DNA of 22,117 nt from an uncultured Eggerthellaceae bacterium (GTDB lineage Bacteria; Actinomycetota; Coriobacteriia; Coriobacteriales; Eggerthellaceae), in contig CAKUOV010000039.1 in the NCBI GenBank assembly GCA_934670115.1, positions 1 to 22,117 of the forward strand, written 5' to 3'. Made by a program: the position numbers and the translations under genes. How positions within the stretch are numbered: position 1 is the stretch's first letter; the number at the start of each line of letters is the position of its first letter. Below the pieces are notes generated by a model, which worked only from the letters and a program-made list of their open reading frames with translations, searched no databases and had not been told where the DNA came from. This document shows, in pieces, positions 6,873-14,547 of the stretch.

Positions 6873-6941
6873 ACGTGCGCCTATGACAGCCGAAACACGA
6901 CAGGCGCTAAAGAGCTTAACGCCCGTCGCACTGACGTTGTC

Positions 6942-7949
6942 CTACAATTTTACCGTGACAAGCTCGGTGCCTTCGGCATCAAAATCGCCCAGAGCGCACT
7001 GCTTCAGCGCAAAATCGCTGTACGTGGTGTAGTAGCAGCTTCCTGTTTCTGTCGAATAGCCCGAGGTATAGATGGTTTTCTCAAAGTTGCCGTTCTTCAT
7101 GCGGGAGGCGCCTTCAATCATGGAAACGCCCTGCAGCGTGCGGAACAGGCGCGTGACGTTTTCCTGCTCGGATGCAACAGCGGGGTAGTGGGCGTTCAAG
7201 TATGCGGCACGTACGAAACGCGAGGTAGAATAATAATCGCCAGGAAGCGCGCGCATGCCTGCGCCCGTTCCGTAGGCATCCAGGGTTGCGTTGCCCCACT
7301 GGGCTGCTTGCGGTACATCGGGTGAAACCATGTAGTACGAGCGCAGATTCTCCAAGTGCCAATCGAATGTCGGCTGGTTCGCCAAAACGTTCACCGGATT
7401 ATTGTGGATCTGCATGCCGTGTTTGGTATATTCCGCCACAATGCAGCGGTTCTTATCCGCGATCATCCAATGCAACGGCGTGGGGTCCATGCCGGCGATA
7501 GGCGCGCCGATAATGGCCACCTTGCTGAGCAGTTCAAGCACCTGGTCTACGGTGGAGAAGTTGCGCGTGACCCACAGGGGGAATTCGTACGATGCAATGT
7601 TGATCTTTCCGTCTACGGGTTCTGATTCGTATTGCGCGAAGCCGGCAAACAGCAAGCCGCCCATGGCCAAGCCGGCCTCGTTCATGCAATCGAAGTACAA
7701 AGGCGTGTTCTGTGCGGCAATGCCGATTCCGAGCACGGCATGCGGCGCGTCTGCATGAGCCGAAGCAGCCTGCGATCCCTGCGTAGCTGCTGGTGTGTCG
7801 TTTCTGGACAGGTCGCCATTAAAAGCCCAGGTGCAGCTCCAGTTTCGGGGTGTAAATACGGGGACTTCGCCAAATCCGCTTTCCCAGTCAAGGTTTCGTC
7901 CGAAATACAATGCTCCCGATGCTCCATTGAATGCGATTGATGTGCACAT
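6942..7949 (-). CDS. Choloylglycine hydrolase-family (bile salt hydrolase / penicillin V acylase-like) Ntn-hydrolase
   Basis: 335 residues beginning with Met-Cys. In this family Cys2 becomes the N-terminal nucleophile after Met removal and hydrolyses amide bonds such as those in conjugated bile acids, penicillin V or acyl-homoserine lactones. Arg18 and Asp21 (FGRNLDWE), Asn191 (LANQPTF) and Arg244 (STSRF) match family catalytic residues. No signal peptide precedes Cys2, so a cytoplasmic location is expected. Two oddities: an Ala/Gln/Ser-rich insertion of roughly 20 residues at ~50-70, and Leu100 (GGLLFAG) where bile salt hydrolases usually have Asn and penicillin V acylases Tyr. I therefore do not name the substrate. 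The ribosome site AGAAGG lies six nt before the ATG. The gene appears monocistronic. Confidence 0.88.
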   Translation of the reverse strand: MCTSIAFNGASGALYFGRNLDWESGFGEVPVFTPRNWSCTWAFNGDLSRNDTPAATQGSQAASAHADAPHAVLGIGIAAQNTPLYFDCMNEAGLAMGGLLFAGFAQYESEPVDGKINIASYEFPLWVTRNFSTVDQVLELLSKVAIIGAPIAGMDPTPLHWMIADKNRCIVAEYTKHGMQIHNNPVNVLANQPTFDWHLENLRSYYMVSPDVPQAAQWGNATLDAYGTGAGMRALPGDYYSTSRFVRAAYLNAHYPAVASEQENVTRLFRTLQGVSMIEGASRMKNGNFEKTIYTSGYSTETGSCYYTTYSDFALKQCALGDFDAEGTELVTVKL

Positions 7950-8230
7950 GGCATGCCTTCTTTACTTGTTCGTGATTCTCTTTGCAATACCTTCGCCTGC
8001 GTGATGCTTTTCCCACGGTATACCGTTTTCGCGCTTGCATTGCGGCTGCGCGTGATTCGTTTCGTTTCTGTTGACTGGGGCCGCTGATTGTTGCTTTCTT
8101 GTCGATTTCGCGGTCAGCAGGAATTTCTTCTCACGTGCGCGAAAAAGATACCTACAATACGGAAGAGCAAATGCGGACGTATCTCATTCAAGCGAATCAG
8201 GTACAGGTACAAGTACAAGGAGAGGTTTTC

Positions 8231-9409
8231 ATGGATTACTATGCCGAGGCACTGAAACTGCACGAGCAGCATCATGGCAAGATTTCGGTTGCCAGCAAGG
8301 TTCCGGTTGAGACGGCTGACGATATGAGCGTTGCGTACACTCCTGGCGTTGCCCAGCCGTGCGTGGAGATTCATAACGATGCGAATAACGCGTATAAATA
8401 CACCGCCAAGGGCAATCTTGTTGCTGTTGTTTCCGATGGCAGCGCTGTTTTGGGCCTGGGCAATATCGGTGCCGCCGCGGCCATGCCCGTTATGGAGGGC
8501 AAGTCTGTTCTGTTCAAACGCTTTGGTAACGTCGATGCGTTCCCGATTTGCCTTGACACGCAGGATACCGAAGAAATCATCCATGCCGTGAAGCTTATCG
8601 CCCCTGTTTTCGGTGGTGTGAACTTGGAAGATATCGGTTCGCCGCGTTGCTTTGAGATCGAACAGCGCCTTGAGGCCGAACTGGATATTCCTGTTTTCCA
8701 CGATGACCAGCACGGAACCGCCATTGTTGTTACTGCCGCTTTGCTGAATGCGCTGAAAGTTGTGGGCAAGGACATTGCCGATATCAAGGTGGTGCTGAAC
8801 GGACCGGGCGCTGCAGGTACGGCTATTATCAAGATGATGCTTACGGCGGGCGTGAAGAACGTTGTTGCTGTTGACCGCAATGGTATTCTGCACCACGGTC
8901 GTAAGGGCTGCACGGAAGGTTACAAGAAGGATCTGTGCGACATCACGAACCCCGAGAACATTGAAGGCGATCTGGCGCGCGCGTTGCAGGGTGCCGATGT
9001 GTTCGTAGGCGTTTCGTCCGCAGGCGTTTTGAAGCCCGAGATGATTGCGACTATGACGGCCGATCCGATTGTGTTTGCTATGGCAAACCCCGAGCCCGAG
9101 ATTATGTATGACGACGCCATTGCCGCCGGTGTGAAGGTTATGGGCACGGGTCGCTCCGATATGCCGAACCAGATCAACAACGTGCTGGCATTCCCGGGTA
9201 TCTTCCGCGGTGCCTTGGATGCTCATGCGCGCGACATCAACTACGATATGAAGCTTGCCGCCGCATATGCCATTGCCGGCTTGGTTTCCGATGAAGAGCT
9301 GAAGCCTGAGTACATCATTCCTTCGGCGCTGGATATGCGCGTGGCCGATACGGTTGCTGCTGCTGTTGCCGAAGCTGCCCGTCGTACGGGTTCCGCAAAG
9401 CAGCTCTAG
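8231..9409 (+). CDS. NAD(P)-dependent malic enzyme (oxaloacetate-decarboxylating malate dehydrogenase)
   Basis: This enzyme oxidatively decarboxylates malate to pyruvate with reduction of NAD(P). The 392-residue protein is the short bacterial form without a phosphotransacetylase-like extension. Visible features are the N-terminal SVAYTPGVAQPC segment, the metal/malate region GGVNLEDIGSPRCFEIE, the FHDDQHGTA motif, the nucleotide-binding LNGPGAAGTA loop and the FAMANPEPEI segment. The frame is open from 8099, but the ATG at 8231 is chosen: AAGGAGAGG lies directly upstream and homology begins there (MDYYAEALKLHEQHHGKI). It ends just before a strong hairpin shared with convergent pyrE. Cofactor preference cannot be read safely. 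A 498-codon antisense frame over this gene is a shadow. Confidence 0.95.
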   Translation: MDYYAEALKLHEQHHGKISVASKVPVETADDMSVAYTPGVAQPCVEIHNDANNAYKYTAKGNLVAVVSDGSAVLGLGNIGAAAAMPVMEGKSVLFKRFGNVDAFPICLDTQDTEEIIHAVKLIAPVFGGVNLEDIGSPRCFEIEQRLEAELDIPVFHDDQHGTAIVVTAALLNALKVVGKDIADIKVVLNGPGAAGTAIIKMMLTAGVKNVVAVDRNGILHHGRKGCTEGYKKDLCDITNPENIEGDLARALQGADVFVGVSSAGVLKPEMIATMTADPIVFAMANPEPEIMYDDAIAAGVKVMGTGRSDMPNQINNVLAFPGIFRGALDAHARDINYDMKLAAAYAIAGLVSDEELKPEYIIPSALDMRVADTVAAAVAEAARRTGSAKQL

Positions 9410-9434
9410 GTTGCGCTGACCTGCGGGTTTTAAG

Positions 9435-9472
9435 AAGCTTGGTGCTCGATTTCGAACTCGAGCACCAAGCTT
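9435..9472. terminator. Bidirectional terminator between malic enzyme and pyrE
   Basis: Perfect 15-bp inverted arms, AAGCTTGGTGCTCGA (9435-9449) and its complement (9458-9472), flank an 8-nt loop. It lies 25 bp after the malic enzyme stop and 13 bp after the leftward pyrE stop, and both sides are AT-rich, so it should terminate transcription from both directions. Confidence 0.85.
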
Positions 9473-9485
9473 TAGTAAATAAAAA

Positions 9486-10169
9486 CTAGGCTTTTGCGCC
9501 GTAAATCTTGTAGTACTCGTCAATTGCGGTCTTGATTTCATCGTTGATGACCACGCGACCGCAGCATTCCTTGTTGTACAGGTACTCGGTGACTTCGGCC
9601 ATATCCACAATGGCAGCAGTGGGGAAGCCGTATTTCTCGGAAACTTCTTCCAGCGCGTATTTCACGCCGCCCTTGCCAACTTCCATGCGGTTCAAAGACA
9701 CCATCAGGCCTTTTACTTCAACATCGGCAGCAGCCTTCAGAATAGGATACGTCTCATCAATGGATTTGCCCGACGTAGTGACGTCTTCCACGATAATCAC
9801 GCGGTCGCCGTCGTGCAAATCGCTGCCTAAAAGCATACCCGCATCGGCACCGTGGTCTTTCGCTTCCTTGCGGTTCGAGCAGTAGCGAACTTCCTTGCCG
9901 TATAGCTCGTGCAGGCCAATGGCGGTAATAACCGACAGCGGAATGCCCTTGTAAGCAGGTCCGAACACCACGTCGAAATCCAGGCCGTACGTCTTCTCGA
10001 TGGCTTGCGCATAATAGCGGCCCAGCTTCAGGAGCTGTTCGCCCGTCACGTAAGCGCCCGCGTTCATGAAAAACGGCGATTTACGTCCGCTTTTCAGGGT
10101 GAAGTCGCCAAACTTCAATACGTCGCTTTGAACCATAAACTCAATGAACTCTTGCTTGTACGCGTCCAT
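9486..10169 (-). CDS. pyrE: Orotate phosphoribosyltransferase
   Basis: This enzyme converts orotate and PRPP to OMP in UMP synthesis. The 227-residue protein carries the PRPP-binding signature VIIVEDVTTSGKS and the OPRTase regions FTLKSGRKSPFF, YVTGEQL and FGPAYKGIPL, plus the flexible-loop region RKEAKDHG. The frame is open 21 codons further upstream, but the ATG at 10169 is chosen: it has GGAAAGG seven nt upstream and starts the typical MDAYKQEFIEFM sequence. No other pyr gene adjoins it, and no PyrR-type attenuator is evident in the short upstream region. A possible leftward -10 (TACAAT, 10211-10206) has no good -35. Confidence 0.96.
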   Translation of the reverse strand: MDAYKQEFIEFMVQSDVLKFGDFTLKSGRKSPFFMNAGAYVTGEQLLKLGRYYAQAIEKTYGLDFDVVFGPAYKGIPLSVITAIGLHELYGKEVRYCSNRKEAKDHGADAGMLLGSDLHDGDRVIIVEDVTTSGKSIDETYPILKAAADVEVKGLMVSLNRMEVGKGGVKYALEEVSEKYGFPTAAIVDMAEVTEYLYNKECCGRVVINDEIKTAIDEYYKIYGAKA

Positions 10170-10411
10170 AGGGCACCTTTCCGTTGTTTGTACACATATG
10201 CTCTTATTGTATCGTAGGGCAGCCGCTTTCACGGGGAAGAGGTTGGTGGATTACAGCAAGAGCACTTTGCGATGCCGGACAAAGGGCTGCTGGGACTCCG
10301 GGCAATCGCTCGCCGGGTGACACCGCGTACCGCCACGTTGCGCGGGGCGGCAGGCCTTGTGCGCAACGGTGCTGCATTGCGATTGCGCGCTGCTGCGCGG
10401 GTGCAGCTCCC

Positions 10412-11203
10412 TCAAACAACGCGGGCAAACGTCAGTCCCTCAACATGGGCGACTCCTTTCTTTTCAAGCGCGTGCGCTGCTGCACGAAGTGTGGCACCGG
10501 TGGTCATCACGTCGTCTACAATCAATATGCGCCTGGGCAGGCTGAGCGCTTGTTGCGAAAGGCGCAAGTCAAATGCGTTATCGATGTTGCCCCAGCGCTC
10601 TTTTTGCGAGAGTTTTCGCTGGTCTTGGGCTTGCGGCCGTTCAAAAGCGAACAGGAATGGCAAATCAGCCGCGCGGGCAATCTTGCGCGCGATTGCCTCC
10701 ATATGGTCAAACCCGCGGCGCAGGTAAGCGTCGTATGAGTCGGGAATAAACGTCACCGCATCGAAGGACTCCCATTTTTCGTGGGAAAGAGCATGCTGCA
10801 TGGCGTCAACCATGAACGCAGCAAGGCGTTGCTCTCCGGCATCTTTATAGCAGCGGATGATCGAGCCGCTTTCTTCGCTGAACAGCACGGCGCTTGAGCA
10901 AAACAGCGGCTCTTCCGTTTGTCCGCGGCGCGCGCGTGTGAAAGAATTACATTCGCAGCATTGCCTGAACCCGAAGGGCGCGCCACACGTTGCGCAGGCA
11001 AGCCAAGGGTCCCAAAACCGCAAGGCTTGTCTGCAGGTGTCGCAGACCAGAGCGCCGGGCGCGTCGCATATCGCGCAGCGGGTGGGCCAGGCGAGTTCAA
11101 GGGCCACGTCTTTGAGCTGCGCGCATGCAAAAGAAATCGAGGCATGCTTAGGTGCCGATCGCTTCTTCTGATATGTGCACTCTGTCTGTAACATGCAAGG
11201 CAT
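10412..11203 (-). CDS. comF: ComF-family phosphoribosyltransferase-like protein
   Basis: This is a cytoplasmic protein of the ComFC/GntX family, needed for DNA uptake in some naturally transformable bacteria; its biochemical role is unresolved. The N-terminal part has paired cysteine clusters (CAICD...CDTC; CATCG...CCEC) typical of a zinc-binding module. The C-terminal half has the PRTase loop ILIVDDVMTTGATL and the preceding RGFDHMEAIARKIA segment. The 263 residues from the ATG at 11203 are a little longer than usual. Start choice is uncertain: an ATG at 11194 and a TTG at 11224 are in frame, and none has a good ribosome site. Repeated TTTTGATAGC motifs stand immediately upstream. No comFA/comEA/comEC is in the window. 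Confidence 0.88.
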   Translation of the reverse strand: MPCMLQTECTYQKKRSAPKHASISFACAQLKDVALELAWPTRCAICDAPGALVCDTCRQALRFWDPWLACATCGAPFGFRQCCECNSFTRARRGQTEEPLFCSSAVLFSEESGSIIRCYKDAGEQRLAAFMVDAMQHALSHEKWESFDAVTFIPDSYDAYLRRGFDHMEAIARKIARAADLPFLFAFERPQAQDQRKLSQKERWGNIDNAFDLRLSQQALSLPRRILIVDDVMTTGATLRAAAHALEKKGVAHVEGLTFARVV

Positions 11204-11216
11204 CTTAAAAAACGTC

Positions 11217-11290
11217 GCTATCAAAAAGCTATCAAAACGGACGTTTTCGTTGACAAAAAGCTATCAAAACAGAGAGAAATGCTTTCAAAA
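11217..11290. repeat. Four helically phased 10-mer iterons (GCTATCAAAA) upstream of comF
   Basis: GCTATCAAAA occurs at 11217, 11228 and 11260, with the one-mismatch copy GCTTTCAAAA at 11281. The offsets of 11, 32 and 21 bp are close to 1, 3 and 2 turns of B-DNA, so all copies face the same side of the helix. Two copies sit in a longer 17-nt repeat, CAAAAAGCTATCAAAAC (11222 and 11254). This is the pattern of an operator for a cooperatively binding regulator. The regulator is unknown. Confidence 0.6.
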
Positions 11291-11586
11291 TTCTTACAAA
11301 CGTCTTCGCGTGGTTATTTTTTCGTGCAAGGCGCGTAATCTACCTACTAAGATGACACCAAACGATTCGTAAAGTGATTTGCGCTTTTATTAAGAGAAAG
11401 CGGCAATCAGTAGGCGTATCTGTTAAACTTGAACATTGCTTCTTTCGAGTCTGTAGTTGCGGACAACGTTCGTGCGCCAAAAAAGCGCCGAATGTTTCCA
11501 ATTCCATGGCAGGCGCGGTCGAAAGGATCCACGTAAGGTGAACTGCATGTTTGCTGAGCATGGCGCGCTCTAGAGGTAAGCCGTAC

Positions 11587-11715
11587 CGCTCGTTGATAGC
11601 AACACACGGTTGCGCGAGCGAGAGGGTAAGGGGTTCACGCTCCGCCCCGGTACGCGAGTGTGGGGGCAAAGACTAGGTCAGTCGAAAGAAGCGCTTGACT
11701 GGAATAACAGGAGGA
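11587..11715 (+). promoter_or_regulatory. Structured leader before the binding-protein gene
   Basis: CGCTCG/CGAGCG (11587-11592, 11615-11620) encloses GCAAC/GTTGC (11599-11603, 11609-11613). A G-rich/C-rich segment follows, then CAGTC/GACTG (11679-11683, 11697-11701), which ends eight nt before the AGGAGG ribosome site. I recognise no known riboswitch or T-box sequence in it. It may be a cis-regulatory RNA or incidental structure. Confidence 0.35.
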
Positions 11716-11720
11716 TAAGA

Positions 11721-12617
11721 GTGAAAAAGCGTGTTTTGTGCGCAGTGATTGGTTGCGTTCTTGCGTTAGGCATGGCAAGCGTTCTTTCGGGGTGCGATAA
11801 CCCCCTGAATAAGGAAACGTACGTGCCCGAAAGCAAAACGGCGTCGGTTTCTACTCCGACCATCGGCGTTAATGGCACGTTGCGCGTGGGCGTGAACAGC
11901 ACGAATCCGCCTATGGCGGGCCAGGCCTCTAAGATTGTGGGCATTGACGTTGACATTGCCGCTGCCATTGCCGACGAATGGGGCTTGAAGCTGGAAATTG
12001 TTGATGCGGGCTCCGATCCTCTTACTTCCTTGCAAAACGGCAAGATTGATATCGCTTTGGGCTATGACACGTCCAGCACGAATTCGAACTTGGCAAAGAC
12101 GTCTGCGTACTTGCAGAAGGGCATTGCGCTGTTCTCGCTGGACGAGAAAGCAAAGACGCCAGCGGATGGTTCGGTGATTGCGGCGCAGTCAAGCTCTATG
12201 AGCGCGTGGGCGGTTGGCTCCCAATTTGAGAAGTGCACGCTGGAAAGCTCGACCGATCTGAAGTCTGCGTTTACCGCTTTGAAGGATGGTACGGCGAACT
12301 ACGTTGCTGCCGATGCCGTTATTGGTACGTATGCTGCGAAAACAGCTGGGGTAGACGCGCACATCGTGGCTATGATGCAACTTCCTACGGGATACTGCGG
12401 TGTCACGCTTGCAACGAACAACGATCTGCTTAAGAAGCTGAACACCACGCTTACGCAGCTTGATTCGCAGGGAATCATCGGTCTTATTGAGACGAAATGG
12501 CTTGGCACAACCGTTGACCTTAAAAACGTTACTCTAACGGCGGGCGCGAAGACAACAACGGAAACCACCGCCGATACCAAAACGACCGAGTCCGAGGAAA
12601 AGGCGGCGAGTAACTAG
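11721..12617 (+). CDS. Family 3 extracellular solute-binding lipoprotein (polar amino-acid ABC-type)
   Basis: 298 residues from the GTG at 11721, chosen because AGGAGG lies six nt upstream and a signal peptide begins there. The N-terminus has KKR, a hydrophobic stretch and the lipobox L22-S-G-C25, so the mature protein should be lipid-anchored at Cys25. The body matches SBP_bac_3: LRVGVNSTNPPMAG, IVGIDVDIAAAIADEWG, DPLTSLQNGKIDIALGY and a C-terminal LDSQGIIGLIETKWLG. A Thr/Glu/Lys-rich tail follows (~275-298). Such proteins deliver amino acids to an ABC permease, but no permease or ATPase gene is nearby. The next gene is the Na+-coupled serine/threonine carrier SstT. Ligand unknown. Confidence 0.9.
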   Translation: MKKRVLCAVIGCVLALGMASVLSGCDNPLNKETYVPESKTASVSTPTIGVNGTLRVGVNSTNPPMAGQASKIVGIDVDIAAAIADEWGLKLEIVDAGSDPLTSLQNGKIDIALGYDTSSTNSNLAKTSAYLQKGIALFSLDEKAKTPADGSVIAAQSSSMSAWAVGSQFEKCTLESSTDLKSAFTALKDGTANYVAADAVIGTYAAKTAGVDAHIVAMMQLPTGYCGVTLATNNDLLKKLNTTLTQLDSQGIIGLIETKWLGTTVDLKNVTLTAGAKTTTETTADTKTTESEEKAASN

Positions 12618-12940
12618 AATCGAAGCGCGGAGGTTTTTTGGCTTGCGACGTGTCATGAGGCGTTGTAGCGTGCAAAAACCCAGTTCAACGGTTTACAATT
12701 TTCGAGCGAATGGCGGCTCTCACCATAACGGGTGAGGGCTGCTTTGCACTTGCGCTTTATTTGCGCACCTTGTTGCATCCTTCGTCTGCTGATTGGTTTT
12801 GTTCTTTGTGCCTGTCCCTAAAAAGTATCTTGAGCCAGGCAATGGTAACCACCGAGCACTAAATGTGGATTTTTTGTTTGCGGCGCGGCGCATCTACGGG
12901 TACTATAGCTTCATGCAATTTCCATAGAGAGGATTAAAGT
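12618..12940. other. 323-bp intergenic region upstream of sstT
   Basis: No gene seen. A small hairpin, CTCACC (12719-12724) with GGTGAG (12731-12736), follows the lipoprotein gene at some distance and lacks a good U-tract. The sstT promoter lies at the right end. The central part (about 12745-12870) shows nothing I can interpret. Confidence 0.6.
12878..12906 (+). promoter_or_regulatory. Predicted sstT promoter
   Basis: TTGCGG (12878-12883), a 17-bp spacer and TACTAT (12901-12906) give a plausible housekeeping-sigma promoter. The start point would be near 12913, about 28 nt before the sstT ATG, leaving room for the GAGAGG ribosome site. Confidence 0.5.
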
Positions 12941-14227
12941 ATGAAGCAAATCATAGCGAAATGGAACGATACGAGCTTAGTGCTGCGAATCGTTGTCGGT
13001 CTTGTTATCGGCTTGATTCTGGCGCTTGCTGTTCCGGGCGCACTCGTCATCATCCCGTTGCTGGGTACTCTTTTCGTGTCGGCGTTGAAGGCGGTTGCTC
13101 CTATCCTGGTTTTCTTCCTGGTCATCGCAACCATGGCCAACGCGAAGACTTCGGGCGCCATGAAAATGGTCGTTGTTCTGTACATTGTGAGCACGCTGGT
13201 GGCTGCAATCATTGCGGTTATCGCGAGCTTCATTTCTCCCACCACGCTTACGCTTGCTCTTGACGGCGCGCAGCAAACGGCACCTTCTGGCGTGGGCGAG
13301 GTTGTGAAGACGCTGGTCATGAACATCTTCACGAACCCGGTTACTGCTTTGATGAACGGTAACTTCATTGGTATCTTGGCATGGGCTATTGCACTGGGCA
13401 TTGCTCTTCGTGTTGCAAGCCAAGAAACGCGCGATGTGTTCACCAACATTTCCGATGCGGTTTCGACCGTTGTTCGTTGGATCATCTCTTTGGCTCCGTT
13501 CGGCGTTATGGGCTTGGTGTACACCTCCGTTTCCGAAAATGGTCTTGAGATCTTCTACGAGTACGGCCACCTTATTGTGGTGCTCGTAGTCTCCATGCTT
13601 ATCATTGCGCTGATCGCCAACCCCATTATGGCGTTTATCGTTATGCGCAAGAATCCGTTCCCGTTGGTGTTGCGCTGCCTGAAGGACAGCGGTATTACGG
13701 CGTTCTTCACCCGTAGCTCTGCGGCAAACATCCCGGTGAACATGGAGCTCTGCGAGAAGCTGGGCTTGGACAAATCGAACTACTCGCTGTCTATCCCGCT
13801 GGGTGCAACCATCAACATGGCAGGTGCTGCCGTTACCATCACCGTTATGGCTATGGCTGCAGCTACTACCATGGGTATTGCCGTTGATCCGGTAACGGCC
13901 GTTCTGCTGTGCGTTCTTGCCGCTATTTCCGCTTGCGGCGCTTCGGGTGTTCCAGGCGGTTCCTTGCTGCTTATCCCGCTGGCGTGCGGCCTGTTTGGCA
14001 TTGGCAGTGACGTTGCCATGCAGTGTGTTGCTATTGGCCTGATCATCGGCGTTATCCAGGACTCCTGCGAGACGGCTTTGAACTCTTCTTCCGACGTTCT
14101 GTTCACCGCTGTTGCGGATTACGCACAGAAGATTAAGGCGGGCGTTGAAGTATTCCCCGGCAAAGATGCTGCCTATGAAGAAGCGGAGGCCGCCGTTAAC
14201 GTGGAAGCTCCTGCCGATAATGCGTAA
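12941..14227 (+). CDS. sstT: Serine/threonine:Na+ symporter
   Basis: A 428-residue inner-membrane carrier of the dicarboxylate/amino-acid:cation symporter (DAACS) family, expected to import serine and threonine with Na+. The sequence is hydrophobic throughout with about eight helices plus re-entrant loops. SstT-type signatures include TRSSAANIPVNMELCEKLGLD, in the first hairpin-loop region, and SACGASGVPGGSLLLIPLAC in the second. The length is close to the E. coli protein. The start ATG is preceded by GAGAGG. The last ~30 residues form a polar acidic tail. It lies downstream of a putative amino-acid binding lipoprotein but has its own promoter and is separated from it by 323 bp. Confidence 0.95.
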   Translation: MKQIIAKWNDTSLVLRIVVGLVIGLILALAVPGALVIIPLLGTLFVSALKAVAPILVFFLVIATMANAKTSGAMKMVVVLYIVSTLVAAIIAVIASFISPTTLTLALDGAQQTAPSGVGEVVKTLVMNIFTNPVTALMNGNFIGILAWAIALGIALRVASQETRDVFTNISDAVSTVVRWIISLAPFGVMGLVYTSVSENGLEIFYEYGHLIVVLVVSMLIIALIANPIMAFIVMRKNPFPLVLRCLKDSGITAFFTRSSAANIPVNMELCEKLGLDKSNYSLSIPLGATINMAGAAVTITVMAMAAATTMGIAVDPVTAVLLCVLAAISACGASGVPGGSLLLIPLACGLFGIGSDVAMQCVAIGLIIGVIQDSCETALNSSSDVLFTAVADYAQKIKAGVEVFPGKDAAYEEAEAAVNVEAPADNA

Positions 14228-14327
14228 TGCGTTGTAAGCGAGTGCTTTGCTGGGCGTACTTCGGTTGTAGCCGAATGCTTCGCCAGGCGATTTCTCTCAC
14301 AAGCTTTGCAAAACCGAATGCAAAAGG

Positions 14328-14354
14328 AAAGGGATCCGATCGGGTCCCTTTTTC
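14328..14354 (+). terminator. sstT terminator (copy 1 of a duplicated element)
   Basis: The stem AAAGGGATCC/GGGTCCCTTT (one T-G pair) has loop GATC and is followed by a T-rich tail. The surrounding 37 nt (14318-14354) recur at 14501-14537 with a single difference. Confidence 0.85.
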
Positions 14355-14371
14355 ATTTGGAGAACCTATCA

Positions 14372-14411
14372 CACATAAAAGTTCGGACGTTTTTGTCCTA
14401 ACTTTTATGTG
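14372..14411. repeat. 40-bp near-perfect AT-rich palindrome
   Basis: CACATAAAAGTT (14372-14383) pairs with AACTTTTATGTG (14400-14411). After one C/T mismatch the stem continues GGAC/GTCC to a GTTTTT loop. It sits exactly between the two terminator copies. It could be a protein-binding site or the remnant of a small mobile repeat. Confidence 0.7.
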
Positions 14412-14510
14412 GTGCGACGACAACGGAATTTTTAATTGTAATTTGATTGATCTGTTGCTTGGTCGGGTTGAGCTGTTCTAGCCCACGTTTTTCTTGCAAG
14501 ATGCAAAAGG

Positions 14511-14537
14511 AAAGGGACCCGATCGGGTCCCTTTTTC
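14511..14537. terminator. Terminator copy 2, downstream of tRNA-Leu
   Basis: The stem AAAGGGACCC/GGGTCCCTTT is perfect, with loop GATC. It lies 11 bp beyond the 3' end of the leftward tRNA-Leu and can also stop rightward transcripts with its TTTTT tail. Confidence 0.8.
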
Positions 14538-14547
14538 GTTGAAAGAA

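Larger units (their letters stand above)
11204..11720. other. 517-bp divergent region between comF and the binding-protein gene
   Basis: Next to comF are four GCTATCAAAA-type iterons (11217-11290). Further right are several hairpins: 11376-11408 (GATTTGC-GCTTT type stem with bulges), 11465-11496 (12 bp with one bulge and an A-rich loop), 11587-11620 and 11679-11701. No frame here has both a ribosome site and plausible protein sequence. It probably carries both promoters and a long structured 5' leader for the rightward gene. Confidence 0.55.
14228..14547. other. 320-bp convergent region between sstT and tRNA-Leu with three hairpins
   Basis: It contains a terminator (14328-14354), a 40-bp AT-rich palindrome (14372-14411) and a near-identical second terminator (14511-14537). 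Nothing coding is supported between them. Confidence 0.7.

Noticed and set aside
8114..9610. 498-codon open frame on the minus strand, antisense to malic enzyme
   Set aside because: It covers a clearly recognisable malic enzyme on the plus strand, crosses the terminator into pyrE, has no recognisable domain and no ribosome site. It is a codon-bias shadow.
10204..10428. 74-codon minus-strand frame between comF and pyrE
   Set aside because: It overlaps the end of comF, the composition is biased and no ribosome site is present. The 242-bp gap appears non-coding.
11222..11290. CRISPR-like array or ComK boxes in the iterons
   Set aside because: Units are only 10-17 bp with very short, uneven spacing, so it is not a CRISPR array. 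ComK sites are inverted A4-N5-T4 boxes, whereas these are direct repeats.
11580..11720. T-box or common riboswitch before the binding-protein gene
   Set aside because: No T-box sequence (GGTGGnACC type) or known aptamer core was recognised, so it is reported only as an unclassified structured leader.
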